Shown: piece after piece, positions 1 to 8,645 of the stretch
How positions within the stretch are numbered: position 1 is the stretch's first letter
Layout of the letters: every line of letters starts with the position of its first letter
NCBI RefSeq assembly: GCF_039729195.1
Contig: NZ_CP155796.1
Location: 4,774,001-4,838,000 of the forward strand
DNA from: Mycobacterium sp. DL
Lineage (GTDB): Bacteria > Actinomycetota > Actinomycetes > Mycobacteriales > Mycobacteriaceae
Reading direction: 5' to 3'
Length of the DNA: 64,000 nt
Notes under the pieces: model-generated
Database searches by the model: none
Told to the model about the DNA's origin: nothing
What the model saw: only the letters and a program-made list of their open reading frames with translations
Position numbers and translations under genes: made by a program

Positions 1-103
1 CGTACATCCCGGAGGTTCGGTACGCGACGACGAGGTGACCGCCGCCGCCGAGGCAGCAGGCGTCACGCTCTACCTCACCGGAGCGCGTCACTTCGCGCAC
101 TGA
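1..103 (+). CDS. purH: PurH C-terminus (bifunctional AICAR transformylase / IMP cyclohydrolase), partial
   Basis: The frame starting at base 2 reads through to TGA at 101-103 and gives 33 residues with the pattern GGSVRDDEV, then a short helix, then TGARHFAH at the end. This is the conserved C-terminal signature of PurH, which carries out the last two steps of purine synthesis (AICAR to FAICAR to IMP). The rest of the gene lies upstream of the window. In M. tuberculosis purH is likewise followed by the MoxR-type Rv0958 gene, which agrees with the genes downstream here. Identification rests on the short tail and this context. Confidence 0.85.
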   Translation, partial: VHPGGSVRDDEVTAAAEAAGVTLYLTGARHFAH

Positions 104-198
104 CCAACCCTGCAGGCAGGGACGATCCGTCCGAATCCGCAGTATTGAGGGCCCATTTCGATAGACTCCCGGCAGTGTCAGAGACAGGGGAGCATGCT

Positions 199-480
199 AT
201 GGCGGCGATTTCTCCGCGTCGGTTGGTTGCGGTGGCCGGAGTTGCTGCCGCGTTCGCCGTCGCGCCGACGATCGTCGTCCTCGACGGTTCGAACCGGGCA
301 ACAGGCACCCCGATGGCGCAATGCCCGCACGGCGAACAGTTGGATCCCATCACCAACGCCTGCGCGGCGTTGTTCACGCCGAGTCCTTCCCCCGGCGACC
401 TCGGCCAACAGTGGTTCGAGCAGGACGTCACCGACACACCCGGCCTCGCGCCCGGCGCCGGCGGCACGACCGTTCCGTAG
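199..480 (+). CDS. Small exported protein of unknown function
   Basis: The ATG at 199 follows an AG-rich ribosome site (CAGGGGAG, 186-193) and gives 93 residues. An earlier in-frame start at 145 would add 18 non-hydrophobic residues and is less likely. Residues 1-25 form a signal peptide or anchor (basic MAAISPRR, then an Ala/Val-rich stretch). The mature part is short, has two cysteines (in CPHGEQ and NACAAL) that could form a disulfide, and ends in a Pro/Gly-rich low-complexity tail. No enzyme motif is visible. Small two-cysteine secreted proteins of this kind are common in mycobacteria. Function unknown; probably monocistronic. Confidence 0.6.
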   Translation: MAAISPRRLVAVAGVAAAFAVAPTIVVLDGSNRATGTPMAQCPHGEQLDPITNACAALFTPSPSPGDLGQQWFEQDVTDTPGLAPGAGGTTVP

Positions 481-499
481 ACCCGTCAGCGAGGTGGCC

Positions 500-994
500 T
501 CAGGTGCGCGCTCCGGCTTGGGCGCAGGCCATCTTGGTATCGGTGGCGTCCATGTTGAGTTCGGTGGCCGCAGCGTTGAGAGTGTCGCCGTTCCCGTGGA
601 GTCCCATGGCGAGCAGCAGCTTCGTCGCGCGCAGTGACCACGACCGCATCGGAGCCGCGATCTCCGGTGCCAGACCGGGCGTCCCCGATGCGCTCAGCGC
701 CTCGGCGGCGGCTTTGCGCAGCGCGGTTCGACCGTCCACGTTGTTGCCCCTGACTGTCGGGTCCTGATAGTCCACGTACGCACCGGTACCGGCGATCGAG
801 TAGGCGAACGCGTTGTAGTAGGCCGACGAGACACGCCATGCCCCGGCGAATCGTTCACACGCGACCGCCGACGCGGGGGCGGGCGGCTGACCGGGTTCCG
901 CAGAGGCGATGGCAGCTCCGCTCAGCGAGAGACCGAGCACCACGAGCGCAGCGGCCCGCGCTTGCCGAACCACGTGTGACGACCCCGATCTCAC
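500..994 (-). CDS. Secreted protein of unknown function
   Basis: This encodes about 164 residues with a hydrophobic signal segment (around 12-33, ending ASAEPGQ) and a mature domain with two cysteines (ACERF and MACAQ) near its ends, which suggests one disulfide. GTG codons at 1003 and 994 are both in frame. I choose 994 because a -10-like TACGGT (1007-1002) ends seven bases before it, giving a leaderless transcript. It converges on the small secreted protein at 199-480. I recognise no family; similar short secreted proteins are widespread in mycobacteria. Two tryptophans and a YYNAFAY segment point to a folded domain rather than low-complexity sequence. Confidence 0.6.
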   Translation of the reverse strand: MRSGSSHVVRQARAAALVVLGLSLSGAAIASAEPGQPPAPASAVACERFAGAWRVSSAYYNAFAYSIAGTGAYVDYQDPTVRGNNVDGRTALRKAAAEALSASGTPGLAPEIAAPMRSWSLRATKLLLAMGLHGNGDTLNAAATELNMDATDTKMACAQAGART

Positions 995-1182
995 GACTAT
1001 CACCGTATTGCAAGCGCATTCGGGTCATGGCCCGGATTCCGCAACGCGCCCGCAAATACCGAGCAACGGACGATGCAAGAGTCGGCGGACGGTGCGGACG
1101 CTCCGTTTATAGTTGGTGTCACCGGGCGCCTGATGATTCTCACCGTGCGATTCCCGCGACTGCGCGACGAGGGGAGGCCGCG

Positions 1183-1881
1183 ATGACGGGACGGCGCGAC
1201 ACCATGATGTTGCTTCGATCGGTCACCCTGACTGCGGCCTGCCTGCTGATCGCGGCCGGGTTCGCGCCACTCGCTGCAGGGCAGCCGGTCCCGCCGCCTC
1301 CGGTGCCACCTGCCGAGCCGGTCGCCGATCCTCTATCGGCTCCGCCTTCCGGTGCCGTACTTTCCGGAGCCCCGGGGATCTTGGACACTCCCGACGGCTG
1401 GCACGTCGAGGTGCAGGGGGTCGGTGAATCCCAGGTACCTGTGGCGCCGCTGACAACCGCGGTCTCGTCGCGTGAGTACCTGGTCAGCGGCACCTTCATC
1501 GGGAACGTCACGGGGGAGGGCTCCACGGAGCTCACCGGGGGAACCCTGGAGGCCGGGTATCAGATCGGCTGCGGGATCCTGGCGGACGAAATCGGAATCG
1601 AGGCCGGGGGCGGCTTTGATGTGAACGTCCCCTTCGACGTCCTCGACGCCGACATCGAACTCGGCGGCGGGATAGATCTCCTCCCGGGGGAAGTGAATAT
1701 CGTCGAAGTCGCCGCGAAGAGATTCGAGGGCACCGAAACACGAGTCACCGTAACCGGTTTGCGCGTCAACTTCGATCGGTGTGCCGGTCAGTCGTTCATC
1801 CGCTCGTACGCGACGTTGGCCGTCTCGACCGAGGACACCGAAGACGTCGTCACCTATCTCGGCGTGACGAAGGTCGTCTGA
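1183..1881 (+). CDS. MspA-family porin-like protein, first of a divergent pair
   Basis: The ATG at 1183 has a strong ribosome site (GGGGAGG, 1171-1177); a -10-like TATAGT lies at 1108-1113. The 232-residue product has a signal peptide ending near AAG-QPV and a Pro-rich linker (about 30-65). An MspA-like beta domain follows, with the family landmarks SREYL, GTF.G, L.GG.LE.GYQIGCGI, a GGG.D segment and a final SYATL...V strand. Unlike classical MspA it has two cysteines (GCGI and DRCAGQ), which could form a disulfide. It lies five bases upstream of a paralogue and is probably co-transcribed. The MspA fold is confident. Whether it forms an open porin is not: the mature domain is far from the MspA copies at 20.7-22.4 kb. 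Confidence 0.8.
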   Translation: MTGRRDTMMLLRSVTLTAACLLIAAGFAPLAAGQPVPPPPVPPAEPVADPLSAPPSGAVLSGAPGILDTPDGWHVEVQGVGESQVPVAPLTTAVSSREYLVSGTFIGNVTGEGSTELTGGTLEAGYQIGCGILADEIGIEAGGGFDVNVPFDVLDADIELGGGIDLLPGEVNIVEVAAKRFEGTETRVTVTGLRVNFDRCAGQSFIRSYATLAVSTEDTEDVVTYLGVTKVV

Positions 1882-1886
1882 TCGTC

Positions 1887-2597
1887 ATGGCGAAAGGGCT
1901 CCAGGCAACCATGGTTCTTCGACTCATCGCGCTGACGGTGGTGTGTGTGCTGCTCCCCGCCGGGACGGCACCACTCGCGTCGGCGCAACCACCCACCCCG
2001 CCACCGGCTCCGCCTGCGGAGCCGGTCGCCAATCCGGCCCCGGCCCCGCCCCCGGACCCCGGTCTCGTCCAGTCCGCTCCGCCGCAGGTCGTCACGACCC
2101 CCGACGGCTGGACGCTGACGCTGGCCGCGACGAACGAATCCCAGGTGGCGGTGCCGCCGCTGACCACCGCGCTCTCGTCGCGGGAGTATCTGACGGCGGG
2201 CACCTTCTCGGGTGTCATCGAGGGTTCGGGCAGCACCGAACTGGGCGGCGGAACTCTGGAGGTCGGTTATCAGATCGGCTGCGGCATCAACCTCGACAAG
2301 GTCTCGCTGAGTGGGGATATCGGTGTGGACTCGCTGTCGTTGGCGTTGGACGACGACATCGGTATCGGCATCGGCGGGTCGGTCGAGGTCGTCCTCCTGC
2401 CCGGCCGGGTGGAGCAGGTCAGGGTGCTGGAGAAGGAGTTCAGCGGCACGTCGACACGAGTCACCGTCAAAGACGTCCACATCATGATCGACGGATGCGC
2501 CGGCCAGTCGTTCCTGCGTTCGTACGCCATTTTGACCAGTTCGACCACGGACACCGACGACATCGTCGCCTACTACGGCGTCACCAAGGCCGTCTGA
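1887..2597 (+). CDS. MspA-family porin-like protein, second of the pair
   Basis: The start at 1887 lies five bases after the preceding stop and gives 236 residues. It has a signal peptide, a Pro-rich linker (PPPAPPAEPVANP...), then an MspA-like domain sharing the SREYL, GTFSG, LGGGTLEVGYQIGCGI and CAGQSFLRSYA blocks with its neighbour. Both cysteines are conserved. The two proteins are clearly paralogues from an old tandem duplication, since the mature domains differ throughout. Likely exported and possibly placed in the mycomembrane. Substrate specificity cannot be read from the sequence. Confidence 0.8.
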   Translation: MAKGLQATMVLRLIALTVVCVLLPAGTAPLASAQPPTPPPAPPAEPVANPAPAPPPDPGLVQSAPPQVVTTPDGWTLTLAATNESQVAVPPLTTALSSREYLTAGTFSGVIEGSGSTELGGGTLEVGYQIGCGINLDKVSLSGDIGVDSLSLALDDDIGIGIGGSVEVVLLPGRVEQVRVLEKEFSGTSTRVTVKDVHIMIDGCAGQSFLRSYAILTSSTTDTDDIVAYYGVTKAV

Positions 2598-2656
2598 CGA
2601 GCCCTGCCGGGATGGCCAGCCGTGCCGCAACTCGACAGCAGTCGTAGCGTGGAGTG

Positions 2657-4039
2657 GTGACTTCACCTAACGACCTCCCACGCACCGTCGGCGAGCTGCG
2701 CGCATCCGGACATCAGGAACGCGGCGTCAAGGCCGAGATGCGGGAGAATCTGCTGGTCGCGCTCGCGGAAGGGCGTGACGTCTGGACGGGCATCCTCGGT
2801 TTCGAGGACACCGTCATCCCTCAGCTGGAACGCGCGCTGATCGCCGGGCACGACGTCGTGCTGCTCGGCGAACGCGGTCAGGGCAAGACCCGGCTGCTGC
2901 GCGCGCTGACCGGTCTGATGGACGAGTGGACCCCCGTCATCGCCGGAGCGGAACTGGCCGAGCATCCGTACAGCCCGATCACCCCGGAGTCGATCCGCCG
3001 GGCGGCGGACTCCGGTGAGGATCTGCCGATCGCCTGGCGACACCGCAGCGAGCGCTACACCGAGAAGCTCGCCACCCCGGACACCAGCGTGGCGGACCTG
3101 GTCGGCGACATCGACCCGATCAAGGTCGCCGAGGGCCGCAGCCTCGGTGACCCGGAGACCATCGCCTACGGCCTGATCCCCCGCGCGCATCGCGGCATCG
3201 TCGCGGTCAACGAGCTGCCCGACCTCGCCGAGCGCATCCAGGTGGCGATGCTCAACGTGATGGAGGAGCGCGACATCCAGGTGCGCGGCTACACGCTGCG
3301 GCTACCCCTCGATGTGCTCGTCGTGGCCAGCGCCAACCCCGAGGACTACACCAACCGCGGCCGCATCATCACCCCGCTCAAGGACCGGTTCGGCGCCGAG
3401 ATCCGCACGCACTACCCGCTGGAGTTGGAGGCCGAGATCGGCGTCATCAACCAGGAGGCCCACCTGGCCGCCGAGGTGCCCGAGTACCTGTTGCAGATCC
3501 TGGCGAGGTTCGCCCGAAGCCTGCGCGAATCGAACTCGATCGACCAGCGATCCGGGGTGTCCGCACGGTTTGCGATCGCGGCCGCCGAGACCGTGGCAGC
3601 ATCCGCGCGGCACCGGGCAGCGGTGCTCGGCGAACAGGAGCCCGTGGCACGGGTGGTGGACCTCGGCACGGTGATCGACGTGCTGCGCGGCAAGCTGGAG
3701 TTCGAGTCCGGCGAGGAGGGACGCGAGCAGGCCGTCCTCGAGCACCTGCTGCGCCGGGCCACCGCCGACACCGCGCAGCGGCTGCTCGGGGGGATCGACG
3801 TCGGCCCGATCGTCACCGCCATCGAGCACGGCTCGCCGGTCACCACCGGGGCACGGGTGTCGGCCCGAGAGGTGCTCGCCGCGCTTCCCGAGGTGTCCGC
3901 CGTCGCCGAGATCCAGCAGCGGCTCGAGGCCCAGACCGACGGCCAGCGGGCAGCGGCGATCGAGTTGGCGCTCGAGGCGCTCTACCTCGCGAAGCGAATC
4001 GACAAGGTCTCCGACGAAGGCGAAACCGTATATGGCTAA
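2657..4039 (+). CDS. MoxR/Mg-chelatase-type AAA+ ATPase (Rv0958-like)
   Basis: This 460-residue AAA+ ATPase has Walker A GERGQGKT (about residue 74), a sensor-1 block VVASANPED and an arginine-finger region GRIITPLKDRFG. The Walker B position reads GIVAVNEL, so the usual Asp-Glu is Asn-Glu. GTG codons at 2654 and 2657 are both in frame. A -10-like TAGCGT (2645-2650) six bases before 2657 favours 2657 and a leaderless mRNA. Its stop overlaps the next gene, a VWA protein, by eight bases. MoxR ATPases act with VWA partners as chaperone-like or metal-inserting complexes. Real magnesium chelation is unlikely in a non-photosynthetic organism. Confidence 0.88.
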   Translation: MTSPNDLPRTVGELRASGHQERGVKAEMRENLLVALAEGRDVWTGILGFEDTVIPQLERALIAGHDVVLLGERGQGKTRLLRALTGLMDEWTPVIAGAELAEHPYSPITPESIRRAADSGEDLPIAWRHRSERYTEKLATPDTSVADLVGDIDPIKVAEGRSLGDPETIAYGLIPRAHRGIVAVNELPDLAERIQVAMLNVMEERDIQVRGYTLRLPLDVLVVASANPEDYTNRGRIITPLKDRFGAEIRTHYPLELEAEIGVINQEAHLAAEVPEYLLQILARFARSLRESNSIDQRSGVSARFAIAAAETVAASARHRAAVLGEQEPVARVVDLGTVIDVLRGKLEFESGEEGREQAVLEHLLRRATADTAQRLLGGIDVGPIVTAIEHGSPVTTGARVSAREVLAALPEVSAVAEIQQRLEAQTDGQRAAAIELALEALYLAKRIDKVSDEGETVYG

Positions 4040-6014
4040 AGCGTCCCGGCGTACGACCCGGTACTCCACCTATACCGGCGGCCCCGATCCGCTGGCTCCG
4101 CCGGTCGACCTTCGTGAGGCACTCGAGGCGATCGGGCAGGACGTCATGGAGGGCACCTCCCCGCGACGGGCGCTGTCGGAACTGCTCCGGCGCGGGTCGG
4201 CGAACATGCCGGGTGCCGACAAGCTGGCCGCCGAGGCCAACCGTCGTAGGCGGGAACTATTGCAGCGCAACAACCTCGACGGCACGTTGGCCGACATCAA
4301 GAAGCTGCTCGATGAGGCGGTGCTCGCGGAGCGCAAGGAACTGGCGCGTGCGCTCGACGACGATGCCCGGTTCGGGGAATTGCAGATGGAGTCGCTGTCG
4401 CCGTCTCCGGCCAAAGCCGTCCAGGAGCTCGCCGACTACGACTGGCGTTCGCAGGAGGCCCGCGAGAAGTACGAACAGATCCGGGATCTGCTCGGCCGCG
4501 AGATGCTCGACCAGCGGTTCGCCGGGATGAAGCAGGCGCTGGAGAACGCGACCGACGAGGACCGTCAGCGTGTCAACGACATGCTCGACGATCTCAACGA
4601 TCTGCTTGACAAGCACGCCAAAGGTGAAGACTCGCAACAGGATTTCGAGGACTTCATGGCCAAGCACGGGGAGTTCTTCCCCGAGAATCCGAAGAACATG
4701 GACGAGCTGCTGGACTCGCTCGCCAACCGGGCGGCCGCCGCTCAGCGGTTCCGCAACAGCCTCTCCGAACAGCAACGGGCCGAGCTCGATGCGTTGTCGC
4801 AGCAGGCATTCGGGTCACCATCGCTGATGAACGCACTCAACCGCCTCGACGGGCATCTGCAGGCCGCTCGACCGGGCGAGGACTGGGACGGCTCGCAGCG
4901 GTTCTCCGGCGGCGACCCGCTGGGCATGGGGGAGGGCGCGCAGGCGCTGGCCGACATCGCCGAACTCGAACAGCTCGCCGAGCAGCTCTCGCAGAGTTAC
5001 GCCGGGGCGACCATGGACGACGTCGACCTCGACATGCTGGCGCGCCAACTCGGTGACGAGGCCGCCGTGAACGCGCGCACTTTGGCCGAGCTGGAACGCG
5101 CGCTGGTGAACCAGGGCTTCCTGGACCGTGGCGCCGACGGGCAGTGGCGACTGTCGCCGAAGGCGATGCGTCAGCTCGGGCAGGCGGCGTTACGTGATGT
5201 GGCGCAGCAACTCTCGGGTCGGCACGGCGAGCGTGACACCCGCCGCGCCGGCGCTGCGGGCGAGTTGACGGGTGCCACCAGGCCGTGGCAGTTCGGGGAC
5301 ACCGAGCCGTGGAACGTCACCCGCACCCTCACCAACGCGGTGCTGCGTGAAGCGGGAACCGGCGATCAGGCGGGTCCGATCAGATTGACGGTCGAGGACG
5401 TCGAGATCTCCGAGACCGAGACCCGCACGCAGGCCGCGGTGGCGTTGCTGGTCGACACGTCGTTCTCGATGGTGATGGAGAACCGGTGGCTGCCGATGAA
5501 GCAGACGGCGTTGGCGCTCAACCACCTCGTCAGCACCCGGTTCCGTTCGGACGCACTGCAGATCGTCTCGTTCGGCCGGTACGCCCGCACCGTGACGGCC
5601 GCCGAGTTGACCGGGCTCGAGGGTGTCTACGAGCAGGGCACCAACCTGCACCACGCGCTCGCGTTGGCCACCCGGCACCTGCGCCGGCATCCGAATGCGC
5701 AGCCGGTCGTGCTGATCGTCACCGATGGTGAGCCGACAGCGCATCTCGAGGACTTCGACGGCAACGGAAGTTCTTCCGTCTTTTTCGATTACCCGCCGCA
5801 CCCGCGGACGATCGCTCACACGGTGAGGGGATTCGACGAGGTCGCCAAGATGGGCGCGCAGGTGACGATCTTCCGGCTCGGCAGCGATCCGGGTCTGGCC
5901 AGGTTCATCGATCAGGTCGCGCGTCGGGTGGGCGGCCGGGTGGTGGTGCCCGACCTCGACGGCCTGGGTGCCGCGGTGGTCGGCGACTATCTCGGGGCGA
6001 AACGGCGGCGGTAG
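4032..6014 (+). CDS. VWA-domain protein, partner of the AAA+ ATPase (Rv0959-like)
   Basis: The 660-residue protein has a long charged, mostly helical N-terminal part (1-380, rich in Glu, Asp, Arg and Leu) and a C-terminal von Willebrand A domain. The MIDAS metal site is intact: DTSFS, a downstream Thr in GTNLHHAL, and the Asp of VTDGEP. Its start overlaps the AAA+ gene by eight bases, so the two are translationally coupled. This arrangement matches the MoxR-VWA or ChlI-ChlD type of two-component machine, in which the VWA subunit binds the target. The target is unknown. No membrane segment is visible, so it is probably cytoplasmic. Confidence 0.85.
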   Translation: MAKASRRTTRYSTYTGGPDPLAPPVDLREALEAIGQDVMEGTSPRRALSELLRRGSANMPGADKLAAEANRRRRELLQRNNLDGTLADIKKLLDEAVLAERKELARALDDDARFGELQMESLSPSPAKAVQELADYDWRSQEAREKYEQIRDLLGREMLDQRFAGMKQALENATDEDRQRVNDMLDDLNDLLDKHAKGEDSQQDFEDFMAKHGEFFPENPKNMDELLDSLANRAAAAQRFRNSLSEQQRAELDALSQQAFGSPSLMNALNRLDGHLQAARPGEDWDGSQRFSGGDPLGMGEGAQALADIAELEQLAEQLSQSYAGATMDDVDLDMLARQLGDEAAVNARTLAELERALVNQGFLDRGADGQWRLSPKAMRQLGQAALRDVAQQLSGRHGERDTRRAGAAGELTGATRPWQFGDTEPWNVTRTLTNAVLREAGTGDQAGPIRLTVEDVEISETETRTQAAVALLVDTSFSMVMENRWLPMKQTALALNHLVSTRFRSDALQIVSFGRYARTVTAAELTGLEGVYEQGTNLHHALALATRHLRRHPNAQPVVLIVTDGEPTAHLEDFDGNGSSSVFFDYPPHPRTIAHTVRGFDEVAKMGAQVTIFRLGSDPGLARFIDQVARRVGGRVVVPDLDGLGAAVVGDYLGAKRRR

Positions 6015-6030
6015 GCGGGGTCAGTCTGTG

Positions 6031-6612
6031 TCAGCTGGCGTCCTTGCGGTTCTTGCGCTTGACGCCGACGCTGCCCCACAGCGAGAAGCCGCGGATGCGG
6101 ACGCACGGCGCACCTGGAGATCCCTCGCCGCTGACCTTCTGTTCGAAGCTGCCCATCACCGCCACACCACGCAGGTCGACGTTGATCTCGGGTGGCACCA
6201 GGATCGTCTGCCCGCCCATGATCGAGTAGGACCGGATGTCGACGTCGTGAGAGGTGAAGTCGGCGTAGCGCAGGTCGACGACCCCGCCACCCCACAGCGC
6301 GAAGGTGGTCATCCGCTTCGGGACGTTCCACCGTCCGCGGCGTTCGAAGCCGGTGAGGATGGCCAGCAGCAGGGTCGACGGCGCGGGGTGGCACGGACCG
6401 CCGCGACCCCGAGTGACGGCGCCCGGGAGATCGGCGGACAACCGGTCGAGTTCGGCGTAGGTCTGCGCAGCGTAAGCCTTGGTCAAGCGGTCTTCGTACT
6501 CGGTGACGCCGAGCGTGCCCGACGCCGCGGCATCGGTCAGCAGCTGAGCCACCTGGATCCGGTCGGTGTCGGCAGCACGCATCGACCCGTTCCGCGCCGG
6601 AGACGGGCTCAT
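6031..6612 (-). CDS. DUF1707 protein with a C-terminal LiaF-like domain (Rv0966c-like)
   Basis: The N-terminal 60 residues carry the DUF1707 pattern (MRAADTDRIQVAQLL...GTLGVTEYEDRLTKAYAAQT..EL..LSADLP). The C-terminal half (IMGGQTILVPPEINVDLRGVAVMGSFEQK) resembles the beta-helical LiaF/YvqF cell-wall stress domain. A GTG start at 6651 is in frame, but a -10-like TAGGCT ends one base before it (6658-6653). The mRNA would then begin inside that version, so I prefer ATG 6612 (193 residues). It converges on the VWA gene, 16 bases apart. DUF1707 proteins are abundant and poorly characterised in actinobacteria; a cell-envelope sensing role is inference only. Confidence 0.78.
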   Translation of the reverse strand: MSPSPARNGSMRAADTDRIQVAQLLTDAAASGTLGVTEYEDRLTKAYAAQTYAELDRLSADLPGAVTRGRGGPCHPAPSTLLLAILTGFERRGRWNVPKRMTTFALWGGGVVDLRYADFTSHDVDIRSYSIMGGQTILVPPEINVDLRGVAVMGSFEQKVSGEGSPGAPCVRIRGFSLWGSVGVKRKNRKDAS

Positions 6613-6705
6613 CGGGACTCGCTGTACTTCGCGCGTGCGCACATCGCCCACGAGCCTACGACGAACGTGGGTACATGCAAGAGCCTTGACGAAACTGTAA
6701 GCAGC

Positions 6706-7482
6706 TCAGCCGACCCAATCGGGTGACCGCTTCTGGAGGAAGGCCAACATTCCCTCCCGCGCCTGGTCGGAAACGAACAATTCTGCTGACTGCCGGGTCA
6801 ATTTCTCTGCGCGACGATCGAAGTCTTCGATGACCGATGCGGTGGTCAACGCCTTCGATGCGGCCAGGCCTTGTGGCGAACCCAGCGCTATCGCCGACGC
6901 CAACTCGGCGACCGTCGCCGCCACGTCGTCGGTGGCGACGGTGACCAGGCCCATGTCTGCGGCGGCATCGGCATCGAACTTCTCGCCGGTCACGAAGTAG
7001 CGTCCGGCGGCCCGTGCCGTCATCCTGGGCAGCAGCGTCAGCGAGATGATCGACGGGGCAACCCCGATGCGCGCCTCGGTGAGTGCAAATGTGCTCGCGC
7101 GGCCCGCGACCACGATGTCGCACGCACCGACCAGGCCGAGCCCGCCAGCCCGCACGTGTCCGTCGATCGCCGCGATGACGGGCAGCGGGGACTCCAGGAT
7201 CCTGCGCAACAACCGGGTGAGCTCGTGGGCCCGCCCGACCGCGACCTCGCCGGGGTCGGCTCCCGCTGCCGATGTCTCGCTCAGATCGGCGCCGGCGCAG
7301 AAGGTCCGTCCGGTGTGTCCGAGCACCACCGCCCGCACACCCTTCTCGGCCGATGCCCGCGTCAACCCGTCGTGGAGTTGCTCGACCAACGCCGTGGACA
7401 GCGCATTGCGGTTGTGCGGGGAATCCAGCGTCAGCCGCGCGACCGGACCGTCGGCGTCGTACCGGACCAGTGGTGCGTCCAT
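6706..7482 (-). CDS. echA7: Enoyl-CoA hydratase/isomerase family protein (EchA7-like)
   Basis: This 258-residue crotonase-fold protein has the oxyanion-hole block FCAGADLSE and the second block AAIDGHVRAGGLGLVGACDIVVAG. One acid/base Glu of canonical hydratases is not obvious, so hydratase versus lyase is open. It is the last gene of a six-gene minus-strand operon and overlaps fadE12 by one base (TGATG). In the Atu and Liu pathways the equivalent step hydrates an unsaturated dicarboxylyl-CoA made by the biotin carboxylase. The gene order matches M. tuberculosis Rv0971c-Rv0976c. The family is certain; the substrate is inferred from context. Confidence 0.85.
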   Translation of the reverse strand: MDAPLVRYDADGPVARLTLDSPHNRNALSTALVEQLHDGLTRASAEKGVRAVVLGHTGRTFCAGADLSETSAAGADPGEVAVGRAHELTRLLRRILESPLPVIAAIDGHVRAGGLGLVGACDIVVAGRASTFALTEARIGVAPSIISLTLLPRMTARAAGRYFVTGEKFDADAAADMGLVTVATDDVAATVAELASAIALGSPQGLAASKALTTASVIEDFDRRAEKLTRQSAELFVSDQAREGMLAFLQKRSPDWVG

Positions 7483-8645
7483 CAGTAGGACCGGGGCAGG
7501 CCGAGCGACGTCTGCGCCACGAAGTTGAGGATCATCTCGCGACTGACCGGCGCGATGCGGGCCAACCTCGAAGCGGTCAGCACCGAGGCGATGCCGTACT
7601 CCTTCGTCAGGCCGTTACCGCCCAGCGACTGCACCGCCTGGTCGACAGCACGCACCGATGCCTCACCGGCGGCGTACTTGGCCATGTTGGCCGCTTCGGC
7701 TGCGCCCACGTCGTCGCCACTGTCGTAGAGGGCTGCGGCCTTCTGCATCATCAGCTTCGCCAGCTCGATCTCGATGTGGTTCTGGGCCAGCGGATGGGAC
7801 AGCCCCTGGTGAGCGCCGATCGGGGTCTTCCACACCTGGCGGGTCTTGACGTAGTCGACCGCCTTGTCGATCGCGAAGCGGCCCATGCCGACGGCGCTGG
7901 CGGCGCCCATGATGCGCTCGGGGTTCAGCCCGGCGAACAGTTGCGCGATCGCCGCATCCTCCGACCCGACGAGCGCATCGGCCGGCAGTCGCACCTCGTC
8001 GAGGAACACCTGGAACTGGAACTCAGGGCTGACGATCTCCATCGGGATCTTGGTGAACGTGAACCCCGGGGTGTCGGTGGGCACCACGAACAGCGCCGGT
8101 TTCAGGTTCCCCGTCTTGGCTTCTTCTGTCCGGCCGACCACCAGCACCGCCTGGGCCTGGTCCACGCCGGAGATGTAGACCTTCTGGCCGGACAGGATCC
8201 AGTCGCTGCCGTCGCGTCGCGCGGTCGTCGTGATCTTGTGGGAGTTGGACCCGGCGTCGGGTTCGGTGATGGCGAACGCCATCGTGATCGACCCGTCGGC
8301 GATCCCGGGGATCCAGCGCTTCTTCTGCTCGTCGGTGCCGAACTTGGAGATGATGGTGCCGTTGATCGCGGGCGAGACCACCATCATCAACAGCGCCGCG
8401 CCCGCTGCGGCCATCTCCTCCATCACCAGGGCCAACTCGTACATGCCGGCGCCGCCGCCGCCGTACTGCTCCGGAAGGTTCACCCCGATGAATCCGAGTT
8501 TGCCTGCCTCGCTCCACAACTCGTCGGTGTGCTGACCCGCCCGGGCCTTCTCCAGGTAGTAGTCCTGCCCGTAGTTGGCGGCCATCGCGGCCACCGCCTT
8601 GCGCAGTGCCTGCTGTTCCTCGGTTTCGACGAAGCCGTTGGTCAT
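7482..8645 (-). CDS. fadE12: Acyl-CoA dehydrogenase (FadE12-like)
   Basis: The 387-residue protein spans the usual acyl-CoA dehydrogenase length. The FAD/substrate signature AFAITEPDAGSNS sits near residue 125 and the C-terminal helical block VQSLGGNGLTKEYG lies where these enzymes contact FAD and the catalytic base. It should oxidise an acyl-CoA to the 2,3-enoyl-CoA and pass electrons to ETF. ATG at 8645 overlaps the accA2 stop by four bases, and its own stop overlaps the echA7 start. The operon has a second dehydrogenase, fadE13, implying two oxidation steps or two substrates. Confidence 0.9.
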   Translation of the reverse strand: MTNGFVETEEQQALRKAVAAMAANYGQDYYLEKARAGQHTDELWSEAGKLGFIGVNLPEQYGGGGAGMYELALVMEEMAAAGAALLMMVVSPAINGTIISKFGTDEQKKRWIPGIADGSITMAFAITEPDAGSNSHKITTTARRDGSDWILSGQKVYISGVDQAQAVLVVGRTEEAKTGNLKPALFVVPTDTPGFTFTKIPMEIVSPEFQFQVFLDEVRLPADALVGSEDAAIAQLFAGLNPERIMGAASAVGMGRFAIDKAVDYVKTRQVWKTPIGAHQGLSHPLAQNHIEIELAKLMMQKAAALYDSGDDVGAAEAANMAKYAAGEASVRAVDQAVQSLGGNGLTKEYGIASVLTASRLARIAPVSREMILNFVAQTSLGLPRSY

